Part shown: one piece after another, positions 1 to 7,622 of the stretch
Layout of the letters: each line of letters opens with the position of its first letter
Numbering within the stretch: position 1 is the stretch's first letter
NCBI GenBank assembly: GCA_052146895.1
Contig: JBKQLZ010000029.1
Span: 1 to 10,757 of the forward strand
DNA from: Palsa-601 sp052146895
Lineage (GTDB): Bacteria > Actinomycetota > Acidimicrobiia > Acidimicrobiales > Bog-793
Reading direction: 5' to 3'
DNA: 10,757 bases
Made by a program: the position numbers and the translations under genes
The notes under the pieces: generated by a model
The model's database searches: none
What the model was told of the DNA's origin: nothing
What the model saw: the letters and a program-made list of their open reading frames with translations, nothing else

Positions 1-104
1 AACGGGCCGACATTACCTCCGATCAGTATTGGGACTGGGTCGCCAAGAACGTCTATCTGGCAGGGGAAGCACAGATGAAGGCTGCGGCATTTCTCGAAAC
101 CTAA
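1..104 (+). CDS. 3' end of an unidentified gene (partial)
   Basis: A reading frame is open from the window edge to a TAA at 102-104. Its last residues include the stretch DQYWDWVAKNVYLAGEAQ and it ends AAAFLET. The aromatic and charged composition looks like genuine protein rather than a GC-rich shadow frame. The piece is too short for me to assign a family. It lies 26 bp upstream of the preferred start of the acyl-CoA dehydrogenase on the same strand, so the two could be co-transcribed. The dehydrogenase frame is also open across this stretch, but the stop here together with the Shine-Dalgarno site at 121 favours two separate genes. Confidence 0.55.
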   Translation, partial: RADITSDQYWDWVAKNVYLAGEAQMKAAAFLET

Positions 105-130
105 GATCGCAGACCGAGCTGGAGGCAGCC

Positions 131-1327
131 GTGGCCGACGCCGCAACCATCGTCAACGAGCACATCGACCAGCTGCTGGCCGAAGCCGACCCCAGCTCGA
201 CCGACCCGGTCGAGTTCCGCCGCCGCCAGTACGAGCTCGGCCTTGCCTGGGTCCACTTTCCCGTGGGCTACGGCGGGCTGGGGCTCCCGCCCGTCCACCA
301 GCGCGAGATCGACCGGCGGGTGCACGCCGCCGGTGCCAAGTCCCACGGTTTCCTCGAGTTCTTCGGGCTGGCAATGGCCGGACCCACCGTCGTGACTCAC
401 GGCACCGACGAGATCCGGGACCGCCTCCTCCCGCGCATGTACAGCGGGGAGGACTCCTGGTGCCAGCTCTTCTCGGAGCCCGGCTCCGGATCGGACCTGG
501 CCAGTCTCGCCACACGGGCGACACGGGACGGTGACGAGTGGGTGATCAGCGGCCAGAAAGTCTGGAACACCCTCGCCCACTTGGCGGACCGGGGCATGCT
601 CGTGGCGAGAAGCGACCCCGAGCAACCCAAGCACAAGGGCCTCACCTATTTCGCGCTCGACATGCACGCTCCCGGAGTCGAGGTCCGTCCGCTCCGCCAG
701 ATGACCGGTGAGGCCGAGTTCAACGAGGTCTACCTGACCGACGTGCGCGTTCCCGACTCTGACCGGGTGGGCGACGTCGGCGACGGCTGGCGCGTCTCGA
801 TGAGCACGCTCATGAACGAGCGCACCTCGATCGGTGGCGGTGGGGGTATCCCCGGCCGAGGCTCAGGCACGATCGCTGAAGCGGTCCGCATCTTCCGTGA
901 CGAGTGCCCCGACCCGAACGCGGTCGTGAAGGACCGTCTCATGCGGATCTGGGTCGAGGCAGAGGCTCTCCGGCTCACGAACCTGCGGGCCTCGAACAAT
1001 CGGCGCGCCGGCAACCCTGGACCCGAGGGCTCGATAGCCAAGCTCATGTTCGCCGAGGTCAACAAGCGCATCTACGACCTTTGTATCGATTTGCTCGGGC
1101 CGGCGGCGCTCGTCGACTTCGACTACACGATGCGCCGCAGCGAGAACCTTGGGTTGACCGGGCCAGCCGGTTCCTCGCGCAAGATGTTCCTCCGTTCCCG
1201 GGCCAACTCGATCGAGGGTGGTACCTCCGAGATCCAGCGCAACATTCTCGGCGAGCGGGTCCTCGGCCTGCCCGGCGACGTCCGCACGGACAAGGAGCTC
1301 CCCTGGTCGAAGGTGCCACGCAGCTGA
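131..1327 (+). CDS. Acyl-CoA dehydrogenase family protein
   Basis: FAD-dependent flavoenzyme of the acyl-CoA dehydrogenase family, expected to catalyse alpha,beta-dehydrogenation of an acyl-CoA thioester in the cytoplasm. I chose GTG at 131 because GGAGG at 121-125 sits 5 nt upstream and the product is then 398 aa, normal for the family; an open frame continues upstream to TTG at 29 but overlaps the preceding gene. The flavin-binding signature QLFSEPGSGSD starts at about residue 112, followed by the WVISGQKVWNT strand of the middle beta domain. The C-terminal helical domain ends with IEGGTSEIQRNILGERVLGLP; the glutamate of IEGG (about residue 362) is at the usual catalytic-base position. The exact substrate (fatty acyl, branched-chain or sterol-derived) cannot be read from the sequence. 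It is followed by a GC hairpin and a convergent OsmC gene. Confidence 0.93.
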   Translation: MADAATIVNEHIDQLLAEADPSSTDPVEFRRRQYELGLAWVHFPVGYGGLGLPPVHQREIDRRVHAAGAKSHGFLEFFGLAMAGPTVVTHGTDEIRDRLLPRMYSGEDSWCQLFSEPGSGSDLASLATRATRDGDEWVISGQKVWNTLAHLADRGMLVARSDPEQPKHKGLTYFALDMHAPGVEVRPLRQMTGEAEFNEVYLTDVRVPDSDRVGDVGDGWRVSMSTLMNERTSIGGGGGIPGRGSGTIAEAVRIFRDECPDPNAVVKDRLMRIWVEAEALRLTNLRASNNRRAGNPGPEGSIAKLMFAEVNKRIYDLCIDLLGPAALVDFDYTMRRSENLGLTGPAGSSRKMFLRSRANSIEGGTSEIQRNILGERVLGLPGDVRTDKELPWSKVPRS

Positions 1328-1351
1328 CGTTTGCCACGGCAGCGCCACAGT

Positions 1352-1369
1352 GCCGCCCTAGACGGCGGC
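1352..1369. terminator. GC hairpin between convergent genes, possible bidirectional terminator
   Basis: Perfect 6-bp inverted repeat GCCGCC / GGCGGC around the loop CTAGAC. It lies in the 42-bp gap between the acyl-CoA dehydrogenase stop (1327) and the osmC-type stop (TAA read on the minus strand at 1372-1370). On the minus strand the stem begins directly after the stop codon. Neither side has a run of T, so classical intrinsic termination is not proven; U-tail-less hairpins are common at gene ends in high-GC actinobacteria. Confidence 0.5.
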
Positions 1370-1804
1370 TTAGAGGAGCGTCGCCTCGAGCGTGATCTCG
1401 ACTGCCGCGAGCGCCTTCGACACCGGGCAGTTCGCCTTGGCCCCTTCGGCCTCGCGCTGGAACGCCTCCGCGTCGAGACCGGGCACCTCGGCTTCGCACC
1501 GAAGATCGATCCTGCTGATCCCAAAGCCCGCATCGGACTTCACGAGGTGCACGGTCGCAACAGTGTGCACGCGGTCGGCCGTGTGGCCTCCGCTCGCCAG
1601 ACCGTTCGAGAGCGCCATCGAGTAGCAAGCGGCATGAGCGGCGGCTATCAGCTCCTCCGGATTCGTGCCGGCACTCCCGCTCTCGTCCTCGAATCGGCTC
1701 TTGAACGAGTAAGCGCCGTGGAACGCCCCGCTCCCCAGGCTGACCTCGCCACCTCCACCGATCAGGTCACCTTTCCATTCGGCCTCGCCGGTACGTGCTG
1801 GCAT
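1370..1804 (-). CDS. OsmC/Ohr family peroxide reductase
   Basis: A 144-aa protein, the normal OsmC length (about 140-145 aa). OsmC/Ohr proteins are small dimeric thiol peroxidases that reduce organic hydroperoxides in the cytoplasm. Both redox cysteines are in their expected contexts: one in the AAAHAACYSMALS helix and one in NCPVSKAL near the C-terminus. The N-terminal strand region (GEAEWKGDLIGGGGEVSLGSG) and the NPEELIAAAHAAC segment resemble the OsmC branch more than Ohr, though I cannot separate them firmly. The start is ATG at 1804-1802, with AGGAG about 11 nt upstream. The frame continues open upstream, but that extension lies inside the neighbouring peptidase gene in another frame. 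The Shine-Dalgarno overlaps the stop of the upstream peptidase gene (TAGGAG), so coupled translation is likely. Confidence 0.92.
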   Translation of the reverse strand: MPARTGEAEWKGDLIGGGGEVSLGSGAFHGAYSFKSRFEDESGSAGTNPEELIAAAHAACYSMALSNGLASGGHTADRVHTVATVHLVKSDAGFGISRIDLRCEAEVPGLDAEAFQREAEGAKANCPVSKALAAVEITLEATLL

Positions 1805-1818
1805 TCGATTGTCATCTC

Positions 1819-2808
1819 CTATCTGAGTCCTCGACGACTGTACCGGGGAGGAAGCGACAATATGCATGCCTCCGTCGGGCTCCACCTTGCACCCCGCCAG
1901 GCCCGCGCCATCGCCCTCGTCGAGATCGCCGTCGTGAGCGCACCGCCCGAGGTGATCACGATGCATCCCCCGGAACCGCCGAGCCGGTCGACCTCCTTCA
2001 GCGCAGCCTTCACCGCTCGACCGATGTCAACGCCGGCCTCGAGCGACCATGCGATCCGGTGCGCAAACCCACTCACCAGAAACGTCTCCCCCGCGCCAGT
2101 AGCCGACACCGCCACTCCCGACGGGTGAGCGAGCACACCGGCGCCGGGAATCGGCGAGTCACCGACGCGCCCGGGCCATTGGCCGGCACGGCCGCCCGTA
2201 GAGGTGGCTGCCGCCACCCGGCCCGCTGAGTCCACGGCTACCGCGCCGACTGTGCCCTCGTCGGAGAGCCGCGACGGGCCGGCAGGTCTGCCGGGCGCAG
2301 GTGGCGGCGCGTCGTCAGCGTGCGGCACGCCTCGCAACCACTCGGGATGCATCGCCTCGAGCCCGTGCTCCTCACAGAACTGGTCTGCTCCGGGACCGGC
2401 GAGCAGGACTGGGCCGTCCGGCAGGCCACCGAGGTCCGCCAGAAGCCGAGCCGCCCTGATGGGATTGGCCGGGAAGGTCGCGGCACAGAGCGCACCGAAA
2501 GCACCCGATTCCGCATCCATCACGCCCGCATCGAGCTCGACGGCTCCCTCTCGCGTGGGCACCGCCCCCCGGCCGGCGTTGAACCGCCCGCTGTCCTCGA
2601 GCGCGGCGACGGCTTCCACTACCGCGTCGAAGGAGGCGCCGCCTGCGTCGAGCACCGCCCAGCCGGCATCGACTGACCGGCGCAGCACCTCCTTCAACGC
2701 CGCACCGTGCTCGTCGTCCGCTGCTTCGCTCTCGACGGCGGCGAACTCGCCGGCACCGCCATGCACGGCGATTGCCGGCACACCGAGCATGGGTCCTTCG
2801 ACGCGCAT
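1819..2808 (-). CDS. Isoaspartyl peptidase / type III L-asparaginase (Ntn hydrolase)
   Basis: Member of the plant-type asparaginase (T2) family, made as a precursor that cleaves itself before a catalytic threonine. The family removes isoaspartyl residues from peptides and can hydrolyse L-asparagine. The N-terminal AIAVHGGAG motif and the central SGRFNAGRGA motif are present. The cleavage site is in DEGTVGAVAVD, with the nucleophile at about residue 186 of 329. It is followed by ATSTGG, GRVGDSPIPGAG and SATGAGE, all diagnostic of the family. This gives an alpha subunit of about 185 aa and a beta subunit of about 144 aa. About 22 residues extend beyond the usual C-terminal RAWRG end and look unstructured. 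I chose ATG at 2808-2806; GTG at 2814 or ATG at 2790 (GAAGGA 3 nt upstream) are alternatives. It ends 14 bp before the OsmC start and probably shares its mRNA. Confidence 0.93.
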   Translation of the reverse strand: MRVEGPMLGVPAIAVHGGAGEFAAVESEAADDEHGAALKEVLRRSVDAGWAVLDAGGASFDAVVEAVAALEDSGRFNAGRGAVPTREGAVELDAGVMDAESGAFGALCAATFPANPIRAARLLADLGGLPDGPVLLAGPGADQFCEEHGLEAMHPEWLRGVPHADDAPPPAPGRPAGPSRLSDEGTVGAVAVDSAGRVAAATSTGGRAGQWPGRVGDSPIPGAGVLAHPSGVAVSATGAGETFLVSGFAHRIAWSLEAGVDIGRAVKAALKEVDRLGGSGGCIVITSGGALTTAISTRAMARAWRGARWSPTEACILSLPPRYSRRGLR

Positions 2809-2893
2809 TGTCACGCGGCCGGATGGTAGCTGGCGCTGGCGCGTTTCAGTCAGAGCGTCACGACGGGCCACCAAGTTCCGAAAGGATGGAGCC
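2809..2893. promoter_or_regulatory. Divergent intergenic region, peptidase/osmC and EamA transporter
   Basis: These 85 bp separate the divergent starts of the peptidase (minus) and the transporter (plus), so promoters for both units should lie here unless they extend into the genes. I see no convincing -35/-10 pair in either direction. AAGGA at 2882-2886 serves as the ribosome binding site for the transporter. Confidence 0.4.
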
Positions 2894-3832
2894 ATGAGCC
2901 GGAAGGGGTGGCTGCTGTTCGTGGCCATGGGTGTCATCTGGGGACTCCCCTACCTACTCATCAAGATCGCCGTGCGGGAGATATCGCCTCCGATGCTCGT
3001 CGAGATGAGGACCGGTGCCGCCGCACTCCTCCTCGTGCCAATCGCACTCGCCCGGGGCGAGCTGTCGCGGGTCATCCGCCGCTGGAAGGCGCTCATAGCG
3101 TTTGCGCTCGTCGAGGTCTCGATCCCCTGGTTGCTCCTGTTCAACGCCGAGACGAAGCTGTCCAGCTCGCTCTCTGGCCTGCTCGTAGCTGCGGTCCCTC
3201 TCGCCAGCGCCCTCCTCGCACGAATTACCCACACGGCCGACCGTCTCGACCGCCGCCAGCTGCTCGGCGTGCTCGTCGGTCTCGGCGGTGTCGCCGCCCT
3301 CGTCGGCTTCGACGTGCGCGTGTCGGACCTCTGGGCCGCCCTGTCGATCGGCGTCGTGGCGATCGGGTACGCGCTCGGACCGTGGATCCTCTCCCGGTAC
3401 CTGACCGACCTGCCCGCTCTCGGGGTGATGTCCGCCAGCCTTGCGATCTGCGCCGTCATCTACGCTCCGATCGCGGCGTTCTCCGTGCCGACGCGTGCCC
3501 TCTCGCCCTCCGTCATCTCTTCCGTGATCGGGCTGACGCTCATCTGCACCGCGCTCGGTTTCGTCCTCTTCTTCGCTCTCATCGCCGAGGTGGGACCGGT
3601 ACGAGCGACGGTCATCACTTACGTCAACCCGGCGGTGGCGGTCCTGCTCGGGGTGTCCGTGCTCGGGGAGAGCTTCGGGTGGGGCACTGCGTTGGGTTTC
3701 TTGCTGATCGTCGTCGGCTGTTACCTCGCGACAGGTCGCAATGCGACCGAGCGGGCGGCTGCGCCCGCGCCCTCAGTGCTGATAGTCGGCGACGGCAGCG
3801 AGCCCGACGTAGCGGGCCATCGAATCGACTGA
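2894..3832 (+). CDS. EamA/DMT family membrane transporter
   Basis: A 312-aa integral membrane protein of the drug/metabolite transporter superfamily. It has two EamA-like halves and about ten hydrophobic helices. The first half opens with GWLLFVAMGVIWGLPYLLIKIAVREISPP-type sequence, the classic EamA N-terminus. The second half includes LGFVLFFALIAEVGPVRAT and VNPAVAVLLGVSVLGE, the conserved GP-x-R-A and NP-hinge segments of the family. ATG at 2894 has AAGGA 7 nt upstream. The frame is open far upstream (to 2204), but that part is the antisense of the peptidase gene and is rich in S, A and P with no membrane character. The substrate (amino acid, metabolite or drug) cannot be inferred. The soluble C-terminal tail (about 30 aa) is encoded where the gene overlaps the convergent TetR gene. 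Confidence 0.92.
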   Translation: MSRKGWLLFVAMGVIWGLPYLLIKIAVREISPPMLVEMRTGAAALLLVPIALARGELSRVIRRWKALIAFALVEVSIPWLLLFNAETKLSSSLSGLLVAAVPLASALLARITHTADRLDRRQLLGVLVGLGGVAALVGFDVRVSDLWAALSIGVVAIGYALGPWILSRYLTDLPALGVMSASLAICAVIYAPIAAFSVPTRALSPSVISSVIGLTLICTALGFVLFFALIAEVGPVRATVITYVNPAVAVLLGVSVLGESFGWGTALGFLLIVVGCYLATGRNATERAAAPAPSVLIVGDGSEPDVAGHRID

Positions 3833-4510
3833 CCATCCGAAGAACGCGTCGGTGTCCTCCACGCTGCCTACCAGGTGGCCGTAGAGCTCGAAACTGACGA
3901 GACCGAAGAGCTCGACCCAGACGAGGATGCCGCGCGCGAGGACCTCCGGTGCGAGGTCTGGGAAGGCGAGCTCGATCACCGCCTCGAGGTCGGACCGCGT
4001 GGAGGGAGGGAGCGGACCCGTGGCTCCCGGCGTGGGCTCGAGGAGGCCAGCCTCGCTCGCCTCTCTCAACAGGCCGGCGAGCACGAGCGGCACCCGCGCG
4101 GCTGCAGGAACGGTCGCCTCCGGCGCCATGTAGCCCGGGACCGGTGAGCCGTAGATGAGCGAGTACTCGTGCGGCCGGACCTTCGCAAAGGTGCGGACCG
4201 CATTGCACGCCGCTCGAAAGCGGGCCTCGATGTCACGCGGTGGGAAGGAGGCCGACGAGGCCTCGACCGCTTCGCCGATCGCGTCGTAAGCCTCGATGAT
4301 GAGTGACGTCAGCAGGTCGTCCCGGCTCGGGAAGTAGCGGTAGAGCGCCGACGGCGCCATCTGCAGCTCGCGGGCCACGGCTCGCAGCGAGAGGGCGGCC
4401 GCCCCGCTGGCAGCGAGGTGGCGGCGTGCGGTCGCGAGGATCTGCTCGGTCAGCTCGGCCCGGAGTCGGGCGCGGATCCCGGGGGCGGACTCGATCCCTT
4501 TCTGGCTCAT
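3773..4510 (-). CDS. TetR/AcrR family transcriptional regulator with WHG-type C-terminal domain
   Basis: A 245-aa one-component repressor. The N-terminal TetR DNA-binding domain occupies about residues 20-70, with the helix-turn-helix visible as LSLRAVARELQMAPSALYRYFPSRDDLL. The C-terminal ligand-binding domain resembles the TetR_C_33/WHG group: RPHEYSLIYGSPVPGY, then WVELFGLVSFELYGHLVG. The start is ATG at 4510-4508; the open frame upstream to 4591 lies in the control region. The upstream Shine-Dalgarno is weak (TGGA). The gene is divergent from an SDR/epimerase, with a palindrome between them, so it probably represses itself and that neighbour. Its last 60 bases overlap the transporter gene tail to tail. 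The ligand is unknown. Confidence 0.92.
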   Translation of the reverse strand: MSQKGIESAPGIRARLRAELTEQILATARRHLAASGAAALSLRAVARELQMAPSALYRYFPSRDDLLTSLIIEAYDAIGEAVEASSASFPPRDIEARFRAACNAVRTFAKVRPHEYSLIYGSPVPGYMAPEATVPAAARVPLVLAGLLREASEAGLLEPTPGATGPLPPSTRSDLEAVIELAFPDLAPEVLARGILVWVELFGLVSFELYGHLVGSVEDTDAFFGWSVDSMARYVGLAAVADYQH

Positions 4511-4554
4511 AGGTCCAGTCTGCCAGATTACGTGAACGGCGGCATCAAATGCGC

Positions 4555-4613
4555 GCACTGCTCTTGACAAGAGCCCGCTTACCGTGAACACTGGATGGAG
4601 TCAAGAACAGTGC
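4555..4613. promoter_or_regulatory. Candidate TetR operator: palindrome plus inverted half-site copy
   Basis: GCTCTTGACAAGAGC at 4560-4574 is a perfect palindrome (6-bp arms, 3-bp centre), the size expected of a TetR-family operator. In addition, GCACTGCTCTTGAC (4555-4568) recurs as an inverted copy, GTCAAGAACAGTGC (4600-4613), with 13 of 14 positions matching. The element lies in the 146 bp between the divergent TetR and SDR genes and covers the -35 box of the putative SDR promoter. A shorter direct repeat, CGTGAAC, occurs at 4531-4537 and 4583-4589. The repeats are plain in the sequence; binding by the adjacent TetR protein is inferred from position. Confidence 0.6.
4564..4592 (+). promoter_or_regulatory. 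Putative sigma70-type promoter for the SDR/epimerase gene
   Basis: A consensus -35 hexamer TTGACA (4564-4569) is followed after 17 bp by AACACT (4587-4592), a weak -10 that keeps only three consensus positions. Transcription would start near 4599, about 58 nt before the ATG. The -35 box lies inside the palindrome, so a bound repressor would block it. On the minus strand the same palindrome reads TTGTCA and could serve as a -35 for the TetR gene, but I see no good -10 for it. Confidence 0.4.
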
Positions 4614-4656
4614 TCTCGGATTGAGCAAGGCAGAAGCCGCACAGGAGGCGCCAACA

Positions 4657-5634
4657 ATGGACACGACTCACGTCGTTATCGGGGCTGGGGCTATCGGATC
4701 GGCCACGGCTCTCGAGCTGGCCCGATCGGGTGGCCGCGTCATCGTCGTCTCGCGGCGAGGCAGCGGCCCGGGCGTGCCGGGGATCGAGCTCGTCACGGCA
4801 GACGCGAGCGACGCGACGGCGATCGCCCGCGTCGCAGCGGGCGCGGCTGCCATCTACAACTGCGCCAACCCGCGTTACACGCGCTGGGAGGAGGACTGGC
4901 CTCCGATCGCGTCTGGCTTGCTGTCCGCGGCCGAGAGGACTGGTGCTCGGCTCGTGACCATGAGCAACCTGTACATGTACGAACCGCCCGTGAAACCGCT
5001 CAGCGAGGACGACCCGATGTCGACCCGCAGCCGGAAAGGCCAAGTCCGGGCGCGGATGTGGAGCGAGGCGCTGGCCGCGTTCGAGGCCGGCCGGGTGGAG
5101 GTGACCGAGGCCCGCGCCTCGGACTTCGTCGGGCCCGGTTTCACGGACCAGGGCCACCTCGGTGAGCGGATCCTGCCCCGCTTGCTCGCTGGCAAGTCCG
5201 TCAGCGTCGTTGGCAACCCGGACGTGCCTCACACCTGGACATACGTCCCCGACGTCGCACGGATGCTCGCGGTGCTCGGCACGAGCTCGCTCGCACCGGG
5301 CCGGGTGTGGCACGTCCCGAGCCTGCCGGCACGCTCGGCTCGCGAGATGATCGATGCGTTCGCTGCGTTTGCGTCGCTCCCGGCACCGCGCATCCGACGC
5401 ATCCCTGGCGGCGCGATCACGGCACTCGGACTCGTGTCATCGGAGCTGCGAGAGCTCCGCGAGATCCTTTATCAGTTCGAACGCCCCTTCGTGATGGAAT
5501 CCGGCCTCGCGCAGTCGACCTTCGATCTAGCTCCTACGCCGTTCGACGATGTCGTCGCCGCGACCGTCACCTGGTGGTCGGATCGGATCGGATCGCGCAG
5601 CGTCGGGCGGGCAGTGGGTGTACCCGTGTCCTGA
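4657..5634 (+). CDS. NAD-dependent epimerase/dehydratase family (atypical SDR)
   Basis: A 325-aa Rossmann-fold protein of the extended/atypical short-chain dehydrogenase group. The nucleotide-binding motif GAGAIGSATALELARSG is at residues 9-25. Typical features of the NAD-dependent epimerase subgroup follow: TMSNLYMYEP around residue 103, ARASDFVGPG, and the PHTWTYVPDVARML segment. The start is ATG at 4657 with a near-perfect AGGAGG (4643-4648) 8 nt upstream. The classical YxxxK catalytic pair is not seen; the expected stretch reads SRKGQVRARMW, as in several atypical SDRs, so it may be an NAD(P)H reductase or binding protein rather than a true sugar epimerase. The substrate is unknown. Control by the divergent TetR gene is likely. 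The signalling genes begin 68 bp downstream. Confidence 0.9.
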   Translation: MDTTHVVIGAGAIGSATALELARSGGRVIVVSRRGSGPGVPGIELVTADASDATAIARVAAGAAAIYNCANPRYTRWEEDWPPIASGLLSAAERTGARLVTMSNLYMYEPPVKPLSEDDPMSTRSRKGQVRARMWSEALAAFEAGRVEVTEARASDFVGPGFTDQGHLGERILPRLLAGKSVSVVGNPDVPHTWTYVPDVARMLAVLGTSSLAPGRVWHVPSLPARSAREMIDAFAAFASLPAPRIRRIPGGAITALGLVSSELRELREILYQFERPFVMESGLAQSTFDLAPTPFDDVVAATVTWWSDRIGSRSVGRAVGVPVS

Positions 5635-5702
5635 CCACCAGTACGATCCAAGTGGTGACAGCGATCGGCCCAAAGGCACCACCTTCGCCGGAGGTCGACA
5701 CG

Positions 5703-7622
5703 ATGACAGACCGAGACGCCGTCCGCCATGCGCTTGGCGCGTTGTCGACGCTTGTCCCGGTTGGCGTGTTCGGTGCTGACGCTGACGGGACCTGCTGGTA
5801 CGTCAATCAACGACTGATAGACGCGCTCGGTCTCGAGGTTCACTCCCGCAGCGAGCGTCCGCTCCGCCTCGATCTGCCCACCGGCGGGATACCGGCGGAG
5901 GGCACGTCGCAACTGAGGGTGGTCACGACTGCCGAGGGCGGCGATGGCGATGGGGCGGTCGTCACCCTCGATGCCCGCGTCATGCCGCTCGTGTCACGCG
6001 CGGGAAAGATCACCTCCTACCTCGGCATAGTCGTGAGTGCCGACGAGCCGAACGCGATGATGCTCCGTACCGACGCGCGGCTCGTGGACACACTTCTCGA
6101 TCGATCGCCCGAGGTCATCACGGTCCTCAACGCCGACGGGACGTGGCGGTACTCGAACGCGGCTGCGTGGAGGCTCCTCGGCTATCAGTCGGACTTCGAC
6201 CCTGTCGACGGGATCCTCAGCCTCGTCCACCCTGATGACCTGCGAGATGTGGCCCGCAACCTCGGGCGGCTCCGTGAAGGCGAGCGAATCTCAAACGAGC
6301 TGGTGGAGGTCAGGGTCCGCGGAGCGGACGGGACATGGCACTACCTCGAGAGCACCGTCGAGGATCTCGTCGGCGACCCCGTGGTCCACGGTTACCTCAT
6401 CATCTCCCATGACGTGACCGAGCAGAGGAAGGCGCGGCTGGCGCTTCTCGACGCGAACGAGAGACTCTCGACCCTTGTCTCGAGCCTGCACCTCGCTGTC
6501 CTCGTCGAAGGCGATGACCGTGAGATCGTCTTCACGAACGACGCATTCGTCAACCTTTTCGAGGTGCCGGCCTCTCCCGATCAGCTGACCGGGCGGACGA
6601 TCGCCCAGATGGGGCCGGAGTTCTTCCGCCGCTTCGGGGACCCGACATGGACGACGGATCCCGAGCGCACCGCAGAGATCCTCCGTGAGCGCCGGCCCAT
6701 CGTCGGAGACCGCCTCTTGCTCCCGGACAACCGCGTGCTCGAGCGTGACTATCTCCCGATCGTCGTGAACGGCGAGTACCGCGGCCACGTCTGGCTCTTC
6801 CGGGACGTATCCGGCCAAGCCCAAGCCGAGACCGAGTGGGAGTCCCTCGTCTCGCGCCAGCGACACGAGAACGAGCGGCTGCTCGAGCTCGATCAGGTGA
6901 AGGCGGCGTTCTTGGCGGAGATCAGTCACGAGCTGCGCACGCCACTCACGTCGATCTTGAGTTTCGCCGAGCTGCTCACCGATGGCCTCGGGCGGGATGA
7001 TCCTGCGGAACAGGTCGAGTTCCTCGAGATAATCCAGAGAAACGCCGACCGTCTCCTCCGCCTCGTCGACGACCTCCTCCTTCTCGACCGGATCGAGACG
7101 GGCGCCATGCCACTCGAATGGGGTGTGGTCGACGTGCCATCGCTCGTCAACTCGTGTGTGTCGAGCTTCGCGCCGACGGCCGAAGCGAAGTCGATCTCGC
7201 TCGAGAGCGAGGTCGGCGAGGGGCCGACGATCCCGGGGGACCAGGACCGTCTTGCCCAGGTCGTAGACGTATTGCTGTCCAACGCGATCAAGTTCACCCC
7301 GAATGGCGGCCGGGTGCTCGTGTCGGCTTCACCGCGAGACCGCCTCTGGCGCGTCGAGGTCATCGACAACGGGATCGGCGTGCCGACGAAGGAGCAGGAC
7401 TCGTTGTTCGAGCGCTTCTACCGGGCGAGCAACGCGCGGGCTTCACGGATACCGGGGTCAGGGCTGGGCCTGCCCGTGGCGCGCGCCATCACCGATCTCC
7501 ACGGCGGGACGATCACGTTGAGGAGTGCGCAAAACGGGGGCACGACCGCTTCGGTAACCTTGCCCATAGAGAGCCCGGACAACGACAGCGTTGACGCGGC
7601 CCCTAGCCCCCACGATGGTTGA
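5703..7622 (+). CDS. Soluble multi-PAS sensor histidine kinase
   Basis: A 639-aa sensor kinase with no visible signal peptide or membrane helix, so it senses inside the cell. Three PAS-like domains lie at about residues 5-115, 126-237 (SPEVITVLNADGTWRYSNAAA, ending HDVTEQRKA) and 254-370 (ending RDVSGQAQAE). The HisKA dimerisation domain carries the phospho-accepting His409 in ISHELRTPLTSI. The HATPase domain has the N box with N527 (LLSNAIKFTPNGG), the D box D555 (VIDNGIGVP) and the G2 box GSGLGL, so the kinase looks active. ATG at 5703 is preceded by GGAGG (5690-5694) with 8-nt spacing; the open frame further upstream runs across the SDR gene and is not used. The stop overlaps the start of the response regulator by 8 bp, marking them as a cognate pair. 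The PAS ligand or cofactor cannot be told. Confidence 0.95.
   Translation: MTDRDAVRHALGALSTLVPVGVFGADADGTCWYVNQRLIDALGLEVHSRSERPLRLDLPTGGIPAEGTSQLRVVTTAEGGDGDGAVVTLDARVMPLVSRAGKITSYLGIVVSADEPNAMMLRTDARLVDTLLDRSPEVITVLNADGTWRYSNAAAWRLLGYQSDFDPVDGILSLVHPDDLRDVARNLGRLREGERISNELVEVRVRGADGTWHYLESTVEDLVGDPVVHGYLIISHDVTEQRKARLALLDANERLSTLVSSLHLAVLVEGDDREIVFTNDAFVNLFEVPASPDQLTGRTIAQMGPEFFRRFGDPTWTTDPERTAEILRERRPIVGDRLLLPDNRVLERDYLPIVVNGEYRGHVWLFRDVSGQAQAETEWESLVSRQRHENERLLELDQVKAAFLAEISHELRTPLTSILSFAELLTDGLGRDDPAEQVEFLEIIQRNADRLLRLVDDLLLLDRIETGAMPLEWGVVDVPSLVNSCVSSFAPTAEAKSISLESEVGEGPTIPGDQDRLAQVVDVLLSNAIKFTPNGGRVLVSASPRDRLWRVEVIDNGIGVPTKEQDSLFERFYRASNARASRIPGSGLGLPVARAITDLHGGTITLRSAQNGGTTASVTLPIESPDNDSVDAAPSPHDG

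Noticed and set aside
29..130. TTG start at 29 for the acyl-CoA dehydrogenase
   Set aside because: The extra residues resemble no family N-terminus and overlap the end of the preceding gene. GTG 131 has GGAGG at 5-nt spacing and gives the usual length.
2204..2893. Long N-terminal extension of the transporter ORF
   Set aside because: It is the antisense of the isoaspartyl peptidase gene, has no membrane character, and a proper Shine-Dalgarno and ATG exist at 2894.
5307..5702. N-terminal extension of the histidine kinase over the SDR gene
   Set aside because: The sequence is Arg-rich shadow translation of the SDR gene. ATG 5703 has a strong ribosome binding site, and PAS homology begins right after it.
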